In this document: in pieces, positions 17,531 through 24,405 of the stretch | Layout of the letters: each line of letters begins with the position of its first letter | How positions within the stretch are numbered: position 1 is the stretch's first letter | Assembly (NCBI GenBank): GCA_903834925.1 | Contig: CAILLA010000222.1 | Span: forward strand, 1 to 33,040 | DNA length: 33,040 bases | Reading direction: 5' to 3' | From: an uncultured Schlesneria sp. | GTDB taxonomy: Bacteria; Planctomycetota; Planctomycetia; Planctomycetales; Planctomycetaceae | The notes under the pieces: generated by a model | Database searches by the model: none | Told to the model about the DNA's origin: nothing | The model's input: the letters and a program-made list of their open reading frames with translations, nothing else | Program-made: the position numbers and the translations under genes

Positions 17531-18835
17531 CTAATTCTTTTTCAAAATATCAATTACGGCCGCTGACATTGCAGTGACTCCGGTCGTGATCGCTTCGCGA
17601 GCATCGGGATAATAAAACGGCGAATGGAGCGACGGGGGCGTTTTCCCACCCTTCTTCATTTCCTGAAGACGGTCCGCGTTAACTGAACCAAGTCGAAACA
17701 TAAAGATCGGCACACCTGCAAGACCATACTGCGAAAAATCTTCGCCCCCCATCGATGGTTCAACAGGTACGACGTTGTCTTCGCCAAGGACACGACGGAA
17801 CGTCGGCACAACTCGTTCGACCAGTTCCGTGTCATTCTTCGTGGCTGGGGTCCAGTCGGACAATTCGATCGTTGGCTCAGCGGCACCAGCACTTGCGGCC
17901 GCCGCTTTCGCCTTACGTTTGATCCCTTCGATTAGCTTTTCACGAACATCCGGTGAATAACTTCTGACGGTCAACTGCAATCGACAGTTGTCGCCAATAA
18001 TGTTGTGTTTCGTACCGCCATGAATGGACCCGACTGTAACGACAGCAGGCTCGAACGGGCTATTTTCCCGACTGACGAGAGTTTGCAGATCAACGATCAA
18101 ATGGGCCGCCTGGACGATCGGATCGATCGTTGTATGAGGGAACGCGCCATGCCCCCCCTTTCCTTTCATCACGATGTCGACACTATCGACATTTGCGAGA
18201 ATATACCCTGCTTTGAATCCAATTTTTCCGGTCGGCAATGAAGCGTCAACGTGCAACGCGAGGGCGTATTGAGGCTTTGGAAAGCGAGTGAACAAGCCAT
18301 CTTTGAGCATCGCTTCGGCACCACCCCCGACCTCTTCGGCCGGCTGACCGACAAACACAACCGTCCCTCGCCATTCGTCCTTGTGGCTGGCCAGGTAGCG
18401 CGCCGTTCCGATTTGACAGGTGATGTGAATATCATGACCACAGGCGTGCATCACGCCAACATCATTCCCCTTCGGATCCTTTGTTTTAACCGTCGATGCG
18501 AATGGCAAACCGGTCGCTTCCACCACCGGAAGCGCATCCAGATCTGTGCGCAACATCATGACGGGGCCATCACCATTTTTGAGCAACCCGACAACTCCTT
18601 GCCGTCCCACTCCTGTCGTCACCTCAACGCCGACTTTTTTAAGTTCTTCTGCCAGCCTGGCGGCCGTCCGTTCTTCGCGAAATGAGAGTTCAGGATTCGC
18701 ATGAAAATCGCGGTAAAGTCCTACCAACTCGTCGACTTGCTGTTTTGACCAGCCACTCAGGCTGTCGTCCGATCCGAATACGGACGAATCGAGTAAACCC
18801 AATCCGATCGAAACGAACATTAAAAAACGATGCAT
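17531..18835 (-). CDS. Secreted M20-family amidohydrolase (IAA-amino acid / hippurate hydrolase type)
   Basis: The 434-residue protein belongs to the M20D amidohydrolases (HipO, AmhX, plant ILR1 relatives), which split N-acyl amino acids with a metal pair. Visible ligands are C132 and H134 in MHACGHDIH, E167/E168 in GQPAEEVGGGAE, H195 in ALHVD and H404 in LHSPFYYPD. The dimerisation domain lies around 205-320 (KGKGGHGAFPHTTIDP). Unlike most cytosolic members it starts with a signal-like hydrophobic segment (FLMFVSIGLGLLDSSVF), so it is probably exported, perhaps to scavenge amides or peptides. It is transcribed alone: about 300 bp separate it from the lipoprotein gene upstream, and its 3' end faces the Kelch-like gene. 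The natural substrate is not known. Confidence 0.92.
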   Translation of the reverse strand: MHRFLMFVSIGLGLLDSSVFGSDDSLSGWSKQQVDELVGLYRDFHANPELSFREERTAARLAEELKKVGVEVTTGVGRQGVVGLLKNGDGPVMMLRTDLDALPVVEATGLPFASTVKTKDPKGNDVGVMHACGHDIHITCQIGTARYLASHKDEWRGTVVFVGQPAEEVGGGAEAMLKDGLFTRFPKPQYALALHVDASLPTGKIGFKAGYILANVDSVDIVMKGKGGHGAFPHTTIDPIVQAAHLIVDLQTLVSRENSPFEPAVVTVGSIHGGTKHNIIGDNCRLQLTVRSYSPDVREKLIEGIKRKAKAAAASAGAAEPTIELSDWTPATKNDTELVERVVPTFRRVLGEDNVVPVEPSMGGEDFSQYGLAGVPIFMFRLGSVNADRLQEMKKGGKTPPSLHSPFYYPDAREAITTGVTAMSAAVIDILKKN

Positions 18836-19135
18836 GGTAGATTTTCCTTCTTCAAGCAGTTGCCCTTAAGAAAAGGACAGGAAAGATTTTGCGGCGAAAA
18901 CAAAAAGACTCTACGGCATTTTAGAGGCAATGAACTTCATTTACGACGACGGATCGATTTGACGACTTACCAAACCATCAATCCCGTGAAATTGTGTCTT
19001 CTGATGAATAGACCCCTCAAACAAATCAACAAAAAAACGCCCCAGGAAAACCCTGGGGCGTCTTTTGAGACTTTACGCAATCAGACTTACGAGCCGCTAA
19101 CTCCAATAACAAGAGAATTCGCAACGATCTGACAT
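18836..19135. other. Intergenic region with one terminator
   Basis: Upstream of the amidohydrolase no coding frame is convincing. The only clear element is the bidirectional terminator at 19031-19066. Confidence 0.5.
19031..19066. terminator. Bidirectional intrinsic terminator
   Basis: CGCCCCAGG (19038-19046) and CCTGGGGCG (19052-19060) form a perfect 9-bp stem with a 5-nt loop. Seven A residues precede it (a U-run for minus-strand transcripts) and TCTTTT follows it. It lies 70 bp beyond the stop of the minus-strand lipoprotein gene and probably ends that transcript. Confidence 0.85.
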
Positions 19136-19609
19136 TTACTTCTTCGATGTGATTCGAAAATCCGCCGATTTCGTTCCACTGTCGGGGACTTCGATGGTCA
19201 ACTTTGTCGTCTTTGGGTCGCTGAATTCCGGGGGAATCAAACTCAACTTTTTTGCTTTTCCTTCCTTGGTCTTTGATTGAGCCTCCATCATCGCCGCCGC
19301 CTGCCCTTCATCCATTCCGGGAATACTCATGTCAATTCCAGCCGCATTTGAAGTGTCAAACTTCTTCAAATGAACTTTATTCTCTCCAACGGCGGCACCA
19401 TTCACCAGACGATATTTCCCCTCGGCATCGGTCGTCCCGTATCCCCCAACCTTTCCTGACGAGAAATAAACATCCACTCCTTCTAAAGGCTCGCCATCAA
19501 GCGAGACCGTTCCCGAGACATCAACCGATTTGACCCCATTACTACCACCCCCACACCCAATCACACTGTAAATCAACACGAGGGATACGCAACCGACTAG
19601 ACAACGCAT
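19136..19609 (-). CDS. Small lipoprotein with a carboxypeptidase-regulatory-like domain
   Basis: The 157-residue protein has a short hydrophobic signal ending in VIGCGGG, a lipobox, so it should be lipid-anchored. The mature part reads as a beta-sandwich (VSGTVSLDGEPLEGVDVYF, TTDAEGKYRLVNGAAVGENK) with an inserted Met/Ala/Lys-rich helix (EGQAAAMMEAQSKTKEGKAKK), and ends with VPDSGTKSADFRI. It resembles the lipoprotein at 14506-14994 in plan and in its C-terminal 'PDSGxKxxxF(R/K)I' ending. It lies 149 bp downstream of a DUF1559 gene on the same strand, so here the order is DUF1559 then lipoprotein. A strong terminator follows. Function unknown. Confidence 0.87.
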   Translation of the reverse strand: MRCLVGCVSLVLIYSVIGCGGGSNGVKSVDVSGTVSLDGEPLEGVDVYFSSGKVGGYGTTDAEGKYRLVNGAAVGENKVHLKKFDTSNAAGIDMSIPGMDEGQAAAMMEAQSKTKEGKAKKLSLIPPEFSDPKTTKLTIEVPDSGTKSADFRITSKK

Positions 19610-19758
19610 AACTTTGCTCCAAGCTCCCCTTATTTTTCAATTCACTCAAAAAAGACGTGTCCAACATTTTACACCACATTTGACGCCAAGCAGAACTGAT
19701 CCGAGCGATTGCTCGCGTGGTTCAACCTTCTCCTTGTTTATGCCTGATCTTCGATCAC

Positions 19759-20706
19759 CTAGAAGTCGCCCGGCACTTCGCCTCCATTAATGCTGACCAG
19801 ACCATTCAGCAGATTCTGATCCACATTTTGACTGACGAATCGAACGGAACCGTCACCTAAAAGGGCGTGGCAACCACCCACATGGGCACTTCCCGCCCTC
19901 CAGGCATAGACGTACTTCGAAGTTAAATACGGCTGATTAATACCATATGCCGGAATGATGAAATGCGTATGAGTGTAAGCGGTCAAAAACGGCCCGTATG
20001 CCGGATCATACTTGTGCAGCGGGGTTTCAATCATCAAAAAGGTATTGGTTGACCCGTCCTTGATGTCCCTTAAGCCAGCGGCGCCATTGAATCCACCAAA
20101 AGCAGCACGGTTTGCATTAGCATTTGCAGACCAAAGCTTGCCGGCCTGGAGATCGTATTCTGTTGTTTCAGACACAAATCCATAACTGACACGTTCAGCC
20201 TGATTGATGGTATACATATTCTGGGTTGCGTACGTGTGCGGGGAGTCATAAACAATATCGCTAGGGCATTGAAATGCGGGAACTTTCAGATTTTGTAATA
20301 CGACCTGATCATTACCCCCACCCAAGGCCAGCCAGTCCGCTTTACCAGTCGCAATGCTGAAGTTCACTTGATTGTAAACATTTGACTGATCAATGTACGG
20401 AAGCAAGTATAAGTAGCCGGTGAAGTTCCGAACCTGACCAGCCGGAACAAAGCTTGACGAGAGGTTACTTCCCGGATTAACGGCAGATGGAGGGAAGGAA
20501 CTGTAGTTATCATGGTAATTGTGTAAAGCGAGACCCATCTGCTTGAAGTTGTTTTTACACTGCGTCCGTCGAGCCGATTCACGCGCCTGCTGTACCGCAG
20601 GCAAAAGAAGAGCAATCAAGACGGCAATGATGGCAATAACAACAAGCAACTCAATTAGCGTAAATCCGCGGCACCTAGAAGACAGTTTTCTACGATTGTG
20701 AAACAT
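19759..20706 (-). CDS. DUF1559 protein with type IV pilin-like N-terminus
   Basis: The 315-residue protein shows the same prepilin-like leader ([18 protein letters not shown]), the [15 protein letters not shown] signature and a C-terminal H-x9-DG motif (SAHVGGCHALLGDGSVRF). ATG 20706 is taken as the start because AGAGGTG on the minus strand (complement of 20712-20719) lies at the right distance and because DUF1559 proteins usually begin only 10-20 residues before the hydrophobic helix. The frame continues upstream to 20841 but that part looks non-coding. It is a paralogue of 15089-16105 with clearly different central sequence, so this is not a recent duplication. The lipoprotein gene 19136-19609 follows. 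Confidence 0.93.
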   Translation of the reverse strand: MFHNRRKLSSRCRGFTLIELLVVIAIIAVLIALLLPAVQQARESARRTQCKNNFKQMGLALHNYHDNYSSFPPSAVNPGSNLSSSFVPAGQVRNFTGYLYLLPYIDQSNVYNQVNFSIATGKADWLALGGGNDQVVLQNLKVPAFQCPSDIVYDSPHTYATQNMYTINQAERVSYGFVSETTEYDLQAGKLWSANANANRAAFGGFNGAAGLRDIKDGSTNTFLMIETPLHKYDPAYGPFLTAYTHTHFIIPAYGINQPYLTSKYVYAWRAGSAHVGGCHALLGDGSVRFVSQNVDQNLLNGLVSINGGEVPGDF

Positions 20707-21260
20707 CAAACACCTCTTGTAAGAAAAGGAAACCGAAACCAGAACTTGCGAAAGCAAGTGAATCCTGAGGTTGGTGCGAGATTTAAGAAATATTGGCCAA
20801 TGGCTTGCTGGGCTCATTTCGGGAACGCGATTCATGAGCATTAATCAGTGAACAGCAAACTCTGTGCCCTCCGCTTGCGGAGGGTCCTGAAAGTGAAGGC
20901 CTTGCCCGATGCGTTGACATCGAGAGGTGAATACTCGTGGTGAATTCGGTGAAACGGACGCCCGAACGCTGCCGACTTCATCGATTCGCTTGCATTATGG
21001 GGTATGGCATCGGCGTTTGATCCGGAGAGATTCCAATATCCGAAGGTCCGTCGCTTCACTGATGAAATTCAGAAGGAAGCGTCGATCGTGATTGTTGATC
21101 GATCCATAATGTTTGATCGATAAGCAAGTATGGTGACGTTCAAGGCAGACGGACAACCGCACAGTTTGCGACCATGCCCCAGCGGGTAATATCGCCATCG
21201 GACGGCTTGTGGTAGTTCCCAGACGCGGTGAATCTTCTTGACGTGAGTTTCAGGAGTTAA

Positions 21261-21359
21261 ATGGTCGATCGTTGCCATTTGCAATTCCGATTGACGTTAC
21301 TTGTTTTGTTTCTTGTCACGCTACAGAAGGCGTTTGGCGCTCAGCCGCAGCATCCATAA
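21261..21359 (+). CDS. Isolated signal-peptide-like mini-ORF
   Basis: This 32-codon ORF starts at ATG 21261, five nt after CAGGAG. It reads as a basic N-terminus, a hydrophobic core (LTLLVLFLVTL) and a small-residue cleavage region (AFGAQ), then stops six codons later. It may be the remnant of a secreted protein gene cut by a stop codon, a real tiny peptide, or chance. It overlaps the end of the doubtful minus-strand ORF at 21316. Confidence 0.3.
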   Translation: MVDRCHLQFRLTLLVLFLVTLQKAFGAQPQHP

Positions 21360-21612
21360 GCGAATCGGCCTTTTCGGTCGCTGTCTCCGAGAGCCTGTCA
21401 GCATCCATTTTCTTGATCGCTTCAATCGTCTTTCCGGCACCCGCACTGACGACAGGTTGGACTTCGTTAGCAAAGGACTGGAAACGGGCTTCAACCCGTT
21501 CGGTTGACTGAACTGCTCGCACCAGTTTCGGTGGTAGGCCAAATACGATCTCGCAACAACCGGCGACCATCACGAGTCGATTTGCTACCAGCACAAATCG
21601 ACCGTAATGCAT
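21316..21612 (-). CDS. Doubtful hypothetical protein
   Basis: From ATG 21612 the frame gives 98 residues beginning MHYGRFVLVANRLVMVAGC, with a C-terminal half rich in Ala, Glu, Lys and Asp (KTIEAIKKMDADRLSETATE, then a further AADxxxR helix) that would form an amphipathic helix. Its composition is protein-like, but I recognise no domain and there is no clear ribosome binding site. A longer version from TTG 21738 would run antisense across the promoter and leader region of cimA and is less likely. Confidence 0.35.
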   Translation of the reverse strand: MHYGRFVLVANRLVMVAGCCEIVFGLPPKLVRAVQSTERVEARFQSFANEVQPVVSAGAGKTIEAIKKMDADRLSETATEKADSLMDAAAERQTPSVA

Positions 21613-21619
21613 CTCCGAT

Positions 21620-21648
21620 TTGACGCGGCTCGAACGAATGTTTATGAT
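21620..21648 (+). promoter_or_regulatory. Sigma70-type promoter for the cimA leader
   Basis: TTGACG at 21620-21625 and TATGAT at 21643-21648 are separated by exactly 17 bp, each one base from consensus. Transcription would start near 21655, about 45 nt upstream of the leader ORF. This places the leader peptide, the antiterminator and the terminator in one 5' untranslated region. Confidence 0.7.
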
Positions 21649-21698
21649 CTGCGTCTCTACTCCAATTTGAGTAACAACGTTTCTGCAAGGTTTTCTCG

Positions 21699-21791
21699 AT
21701 GTCGCTTCCGTCGTCAGGTCGTAGTCTGCATGATTCAACAGCGATATTCGCTGTTCGAATTATTGTGATTTCGATTATTGGAGACGTGTAA
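21699..21791 (+). CDS. Ile/Val-rich leader peptide (attenuator) of cimA
   Basis: This 30-codon ORF starts at ATG 21699, 8 nt after AAGG (21687-21690), and stops at TAA 21789-21791. The first half is unremarkable (MSLPSSGRSLHDSTA). The second half, IFAVRIIVISIIGDV, has 6 Ile and 3 Val in 15 codons. In the known ilv leader peptides such runs make the ribosome stall when branched-chain aminoacyl-tRNA is short. The next gene makes citramalate, a precursor of isoleucine, so the codon run matches the end product. The stop codon lies 4 nt before the candidate antiterminator strand, and the terminator stem starts 34 nt after it. The function is inferred from this layout; no homologue was checked. Confidence 0.75.
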   Translation: MSLPSSGRSLHDSTAIFAVRIIVISIIGDV

Positions 21792-21795
21792 GCGG

Positions 21796-21837
21796 CCTCG
21801 GGGTGTTATTGAACAAATACAACACAAGCCCTCAGGT
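21796..21837 (+). promoter_or_regulatory. Candidate antiterminator of the cimA attenuator
   Basis: CCTCGGGG (21796-21803) can pair with CCCTCAGG (21829-21836), the 5' arm of the terminator, with one mismatch and one G-U pair. TGTT (21804-21807) can extend the helix with AACA (21821-21824) after a short bulge. A ribosome stalled on the Ile codons (to 21779) would leave 21796 onward free. A ribosome at the stop codon 21789-21791 would cover it and let the terminator form. I fitted the pairing by eye and did not compute energies. Confidence 0.6.
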
Positions 21838-21856
21838 TGCACCTGAGGGCTTTTTT
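21826..21856 (+). terminator. Intrinsic terminator in the cimA leader (attenuator)
   Basis: AAGCCCTCAGGT (21826-21837) and ACCTGAGGGCTT (21841-21852) form a perfect 12-bp stem with a TGC loop. The U-run covers 21851-21856. There is no plus-strand gene for over 4 kb upstream except the leader ORF, and cimA starts within about 35 nt, so this is best read as an attenuator rather than the end of another transcript. Confidence 0.85.
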
Positions 21857-21887
21857 CTTAATGCGAATCGATACCGAAAGTAGACTC

Positions 21888-23465
21888 ATGCCGAGAATCC
21901 AGATCTACGATACGACACTGCGAGATGGCAGTCAGGGCGAAGGAATCAATTTCTCGCTGCAAGATAAGCTGATGATCACTCAGAAGCTGGACGATGTTGG
22001 CATCGATTTCATCGAGGGTGGGTATCCTCTTTCGAACCCGAAAGATGCCGAATACTTCGTTCGTGTTCGCGATCTGACTTTGAAGCATGCAAAGATCGTG
22101 GCGTTCGGGATGACGCGGCGACGAGGCTGCGCCGCAGAAGACGATATCGGCATGTGTGCCTTACGCGATGCTCATTCGCCGGTTGTCACGATCGTCGGCA
22201 AGACCTGGGACTTGCATGTCACCGAAGTGCTCAACGTCGATGAAGCGGAAAACCTGGCGATGATTCGTGATTCCGTGGCGTTCCTGAAGGCGGAAGGGCG
22301 CGAAGTCTTCTATGACGCCGAACATTTCTTCGATGGTTTTCGAGCCAACCCCGAGTTTGCGCTCAAGACCGTTGTGGCAGCTCAAAATGCCGGCGCCAGT
22401 ACGATCGTCCTGTGTGACACGAACGGAGGACGGCTGCCGGAAGACATCGCCAAGGCGGTCGAAGCGGTGCGTAAAGAACTGAAAATTCCCGTTGGTATCC
22501 ATTGTCACAACGATTGTGAACTGGCGGTCGCGAACTCGTTGACTGCCGTCGATCATGGTGCGATCCAGGTTCAAGGAACGATCAACGGTATCGGCGAGCG
22601 TTGCGGGAATGTCGACCTGATCAGTGTCGTCGGCAATCTGGCTTTGAAAAAGGGATACGACGTCCTGCTGCCGGGTGGCATGGTTCACCTGACAGAACTG
22701 TCTCGTTACGTCTACGAGATTGCCAACATGAACTTTCGGTCGGGTCAGGCTTTCGTGGGGACCAGTGCTTTCGCTCACAAGGGAGGCATGCACGTGCATG
22801 CCGTGAACCGTCTGGCATCCAGCTACGAACACATTCCGCCGGAAACCGTCGGCAACCAACGACGTGTTTTGGTGAGCGAACTATCCGGACGATCCAACAT
22901 CATCGCCAAAACAACAAAGTATCAGATCGAAAATGACAAAGTTCTGATGGGACGAATCCTGGAACGAGTGGTCGATCTGGAGAACGAGGGCTATCAGTTC
23001 GAGGCGGCGGAAGCGTCGTTTGATCTGCTCGTCCGCAAAGAGGCTGGTGTCTATCAACCGAAATTCCAGCGGCTGCATTACCGCGTAAATGTCGAAACAA
23101 CGGCAGGACAGGGAACCATTACCGAAGCGACGGTCAAACTGCGAGTCGACTCGCACACGGAACACGTCGTGGCGGAAGGTGACGGTCCGGTGAATGCTCT
23201 CGATAATGCCTTGCGAAAAGCACTGTCAGTGGCATATCCGAACCTCGCTGAAATGCAACTTGTCGATTACAAAGTGCGAGTCATCAATTCGGCGGAAGGG
23301 ACCGCGGCCCGAGTTCGCGTCGTGATCGAAAGTCGCGACCACACCGACGTCTGGAGTACCGTCGGTGTCAGCGAGAACGTGATCGAAGCAAGCTGGCTGG
23401 CTCTGGTCGATAGTGTGGAATACAAACTGTATAAAGATAGTGAGGTCAAGGCGGGGGTTGTTTGA
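21888..23465 (+). CDS. cimA: (R)-citramalate synthase
   Basis: The 525-residue protein belongs to the alpha-isopropylmalate/homocitrate synthase family, citramalate synthase group, which condenses pyruvate and acetyl-CoA to citramalate, the first step of the threonine-independent route to 2-ketobutyrate and isoleucine. The TIM barrel opens with IYDTTLRDGSQGEGINFS, where R and D are the catalytic/metal-site residues. HCHNDCELAVANS supplies the metal-binding HxH and N. GTINGIGERCGNVDL is the second family signature and NMNFRSGQAFVGTSAFAHKG is typical of the CimA subgroup. The C-terminal LeuA dimer/allosteric domain (about 395-520) would bind the inhibitor isoleucine. I chose ATG 21888 because MPRIQIYDTT matches usual family starts. 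ATG 21861 (nine residues longer, just after the terminator U-run) is the alternative. No ilv or leu gene follows in the window. Confidence 0.93.
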   Translation: MPRIQIYDTTLRDGSQGEGINFSLQDKLMITQKLDDVGIDFIEGGYPLSNPKDAEYFVRVRDLTLKHAKIVAFGMTRRRGCAAEDDIGMCALRDAHSPVVTIVGKTWDLHVTEVLNVDEAENLAMIRDSVAFLKAEGREVFYDAEHFFDGFRANPEFALKTVVAAQNAGASTIVLCDTNGGRLPEDIAKAVEAVRKELKIPVGIHCHNDCELAVANSLTAVDHGAIQVQGTINGIGERCGNVDLISVVGNLALKKGYDVLLPGGMVHLTELSRYVYEIANMNFRSGQAFVGTSAFAHKGGMHVHAVNRLASSYEHIPPETVGNQRRVLVSELSGRSNIIAKTTKYQIENDKVLMGRILERVVDLENEGYQFEAAEASFDLLVRKEAGVYQPKFQRLHYRVNVETTAGQGTITEATVKLRVDSHTEHVVAEGDGPVNALDNALRKALSVAYPNLAEMQLVDYKVRVINSAEGTAARVRVVIESRDHTDVWSTVGVSENVIEASWLALVDSVEYKLYKDSEVKAGVV

Positions 23466-23558
23466 CGAACGTTCGTGCCACTCGCCTTGCTGACAAATTC
23501 ATGATCCCGTAGGGCATCGCCGTGAAGGATTTTTCAAAACGGTATGGACGTGACGTGC

Positions 23559-23588
23559 CACTGCATCGGAGTCTTCTCCGACGCAGTG
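23559..23588. repeat. Long hairpin 1 downstream of cimA
   Basis: CACTGCATCGGAG pairs with CTCCGACGCAGTG, 12 of 13 positions, with a TCTT loop. It lies 94 bp after the cimA stop. Confidence 0.75.
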
Positions 23589-23616
23589 TCTTCGCCCCGT
23601 AAACTCGCAGTTGAAA

Positions 23617-23650
23617 GCCACTGAGTGACCGACGACGGTCATTCAGTGGC
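23617..23650. repeat. Long hairpin 2 downstream of cimA
   Basis: GCCACTGAGTGACCG pairs with CGGTCATTCAGTGGC over 15 positions (one G-T wobble) with an ACGA loop. There is no U-run, so an intrinsic terminator of the usual kind is unlikely; it could protect or end the cimA mRNA by another route. Confidence 0.75.
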
Positions 23651-23767
23651 ACAAGATTTAGTTGGAACCCCTTTTTTCCCCGAAAATGAATCCTTGACGA
23701 CGTTTCCCGTTGGGGTGTGCCCAGTGGTGTTAATATCGATAACCCTGTCCAGATCGGAGGATGACTT

Positions 23768-24397
23768 ATGAGCGTTGGTCTTCTTGATGATCTGCGTGAC
23801 GGGGTCAATTTGAATCTGGCACCGCTGACCGTCGATCAATACCGCCAGATGATTCGTGATGGAATTCTTCACGACGCCGAACCGATCGAATTGATCCAGG
23901 GGACGCAGCTCTATAAAGACCGCAGGGATCAGGCGGGAGGGATCAAGGCGCACGGACCGAATCATCTGCGATCGCTCAATAAATTGATGGCCGTACTGTC
24001 ACAGTGGGTTGCATCAAAGGCGGCATTTCTTCAAGTCCAGGGGCCGATTGTCATCAGTGACAACAGTGAGCCTGAACCAGACTGTTGTCTCGTTCGCGGA
24101 ACGCCAGATGATTTTGCCGAATCAGTTCCACATGCCACTGATGTGATCGCCGTTTTTGAGGTCGCGGACAGTTCGCTTTTGTCAGATCGGCGGACGAAGC
24201 AGCGGCTTTATGCCAGCCAGGCGATACCCGTTTACGTAATCGTTAATCTTCAGGACGAATTGATCGAAGTCCTTTCGGAACCTTTGGCCGATGAGCAGCG
24301 TTATCAGGCTCAGTCGGTCTATCGAACTTCTGAGACCGTCATATTCGACGTTGATCAATTCGGACCACTTTCCTTTCTTGTCGATAGCGTGATTTGA
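23768..24397 (+). CDS. Uma2-family (DUF820) PD-(D/E)XK nuclease-like protein
   Basis: The 209-residue protein fits the Uma2/DUF820 family, which shares the restriction-endonuclease-like fold and is highly expanded in cyanobacteria and planctomycetes. The pattern seen is E41 in IELIQG, PEPD at 102-105, then E131 in VFEVADSSLLSD and a downstream K144 in RRTKQRLYA, as expected of a PD-(D/E)XK core. Nuclease activity has rarely been shown and the biological role is not known. The start is supported by GGAGG seven nt before ATG 23768. It ends 8 bp before the start of valS, so the two genes are probably in one transcript, though no functional link is apparent. Confidence 0.88.
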   Translation: MSVGLLDDLRDGVNLNLAPLTVDQYRQMIRDGILHDAEPIELIQGTQLYKDRRDQAGGIKAHGPNHLRSLNKLMAVLSQWVASKAAFLQVQGPIVISDNSEPEPDCCLVRGTPDDFAESVPHATDVIAVFEVADSSLLSDRRTKQRLYASQAIPVYVIVNLQDELIEVLSEPLADEQRYQAQSVYRTSETVIFDVDQFGPLSFLVDSVI

Positions 24398-24405
24398 AAA
24401 GACCC

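Larger units (their letters stand above)
20707..21619. other. About 0.9 kb of weakly coding sequence
   Basis: No clear gene fills this stretch. It contains a perfect 8-bp hairpin CCCTCCGC/GCGGAGGG (20867-20884). It also holds a 32-codon ORF at 21261-21359 that looks like an isolated signal peptide, and a doubtful minus-strand frame at 21316-21612. A minus-strand frame at 21069-21284 (MATIDHLTPETHVKKIHRVW) could be a decayed gene piece; I cannot assign it. Confidence 0.4.
23466..23767. other. Intergenic region with two strong tandem hairpins
   Basis: No coding frame is convincing between cimA and the Uma2-type gene. The stretch carries two long hairpins (23559-23588 and 23617-23650) and, at its end, GGAGG at 23756-23760 as the ribosome binding site of the next gene. 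Confidence 0.55.

Noticed and set aside
20867-20884. Perfect 8-bp hairpin considered as a terminator
   Set aside because: No U-run on either side and only a 2-nt loop.
21613-21738. N-terminal extension of the minus-strand hypothetical ORF to TTG 21738
   Set aside because: It would run antisense through the promoter and leader ORF of cimA; the shorter ATG 21612 form avoids most of this.
22161-22859. 232-codon minus-strand frame antisense to cimA
   Set aside because: It is opposite conserved CimA motifs and shows no domain.
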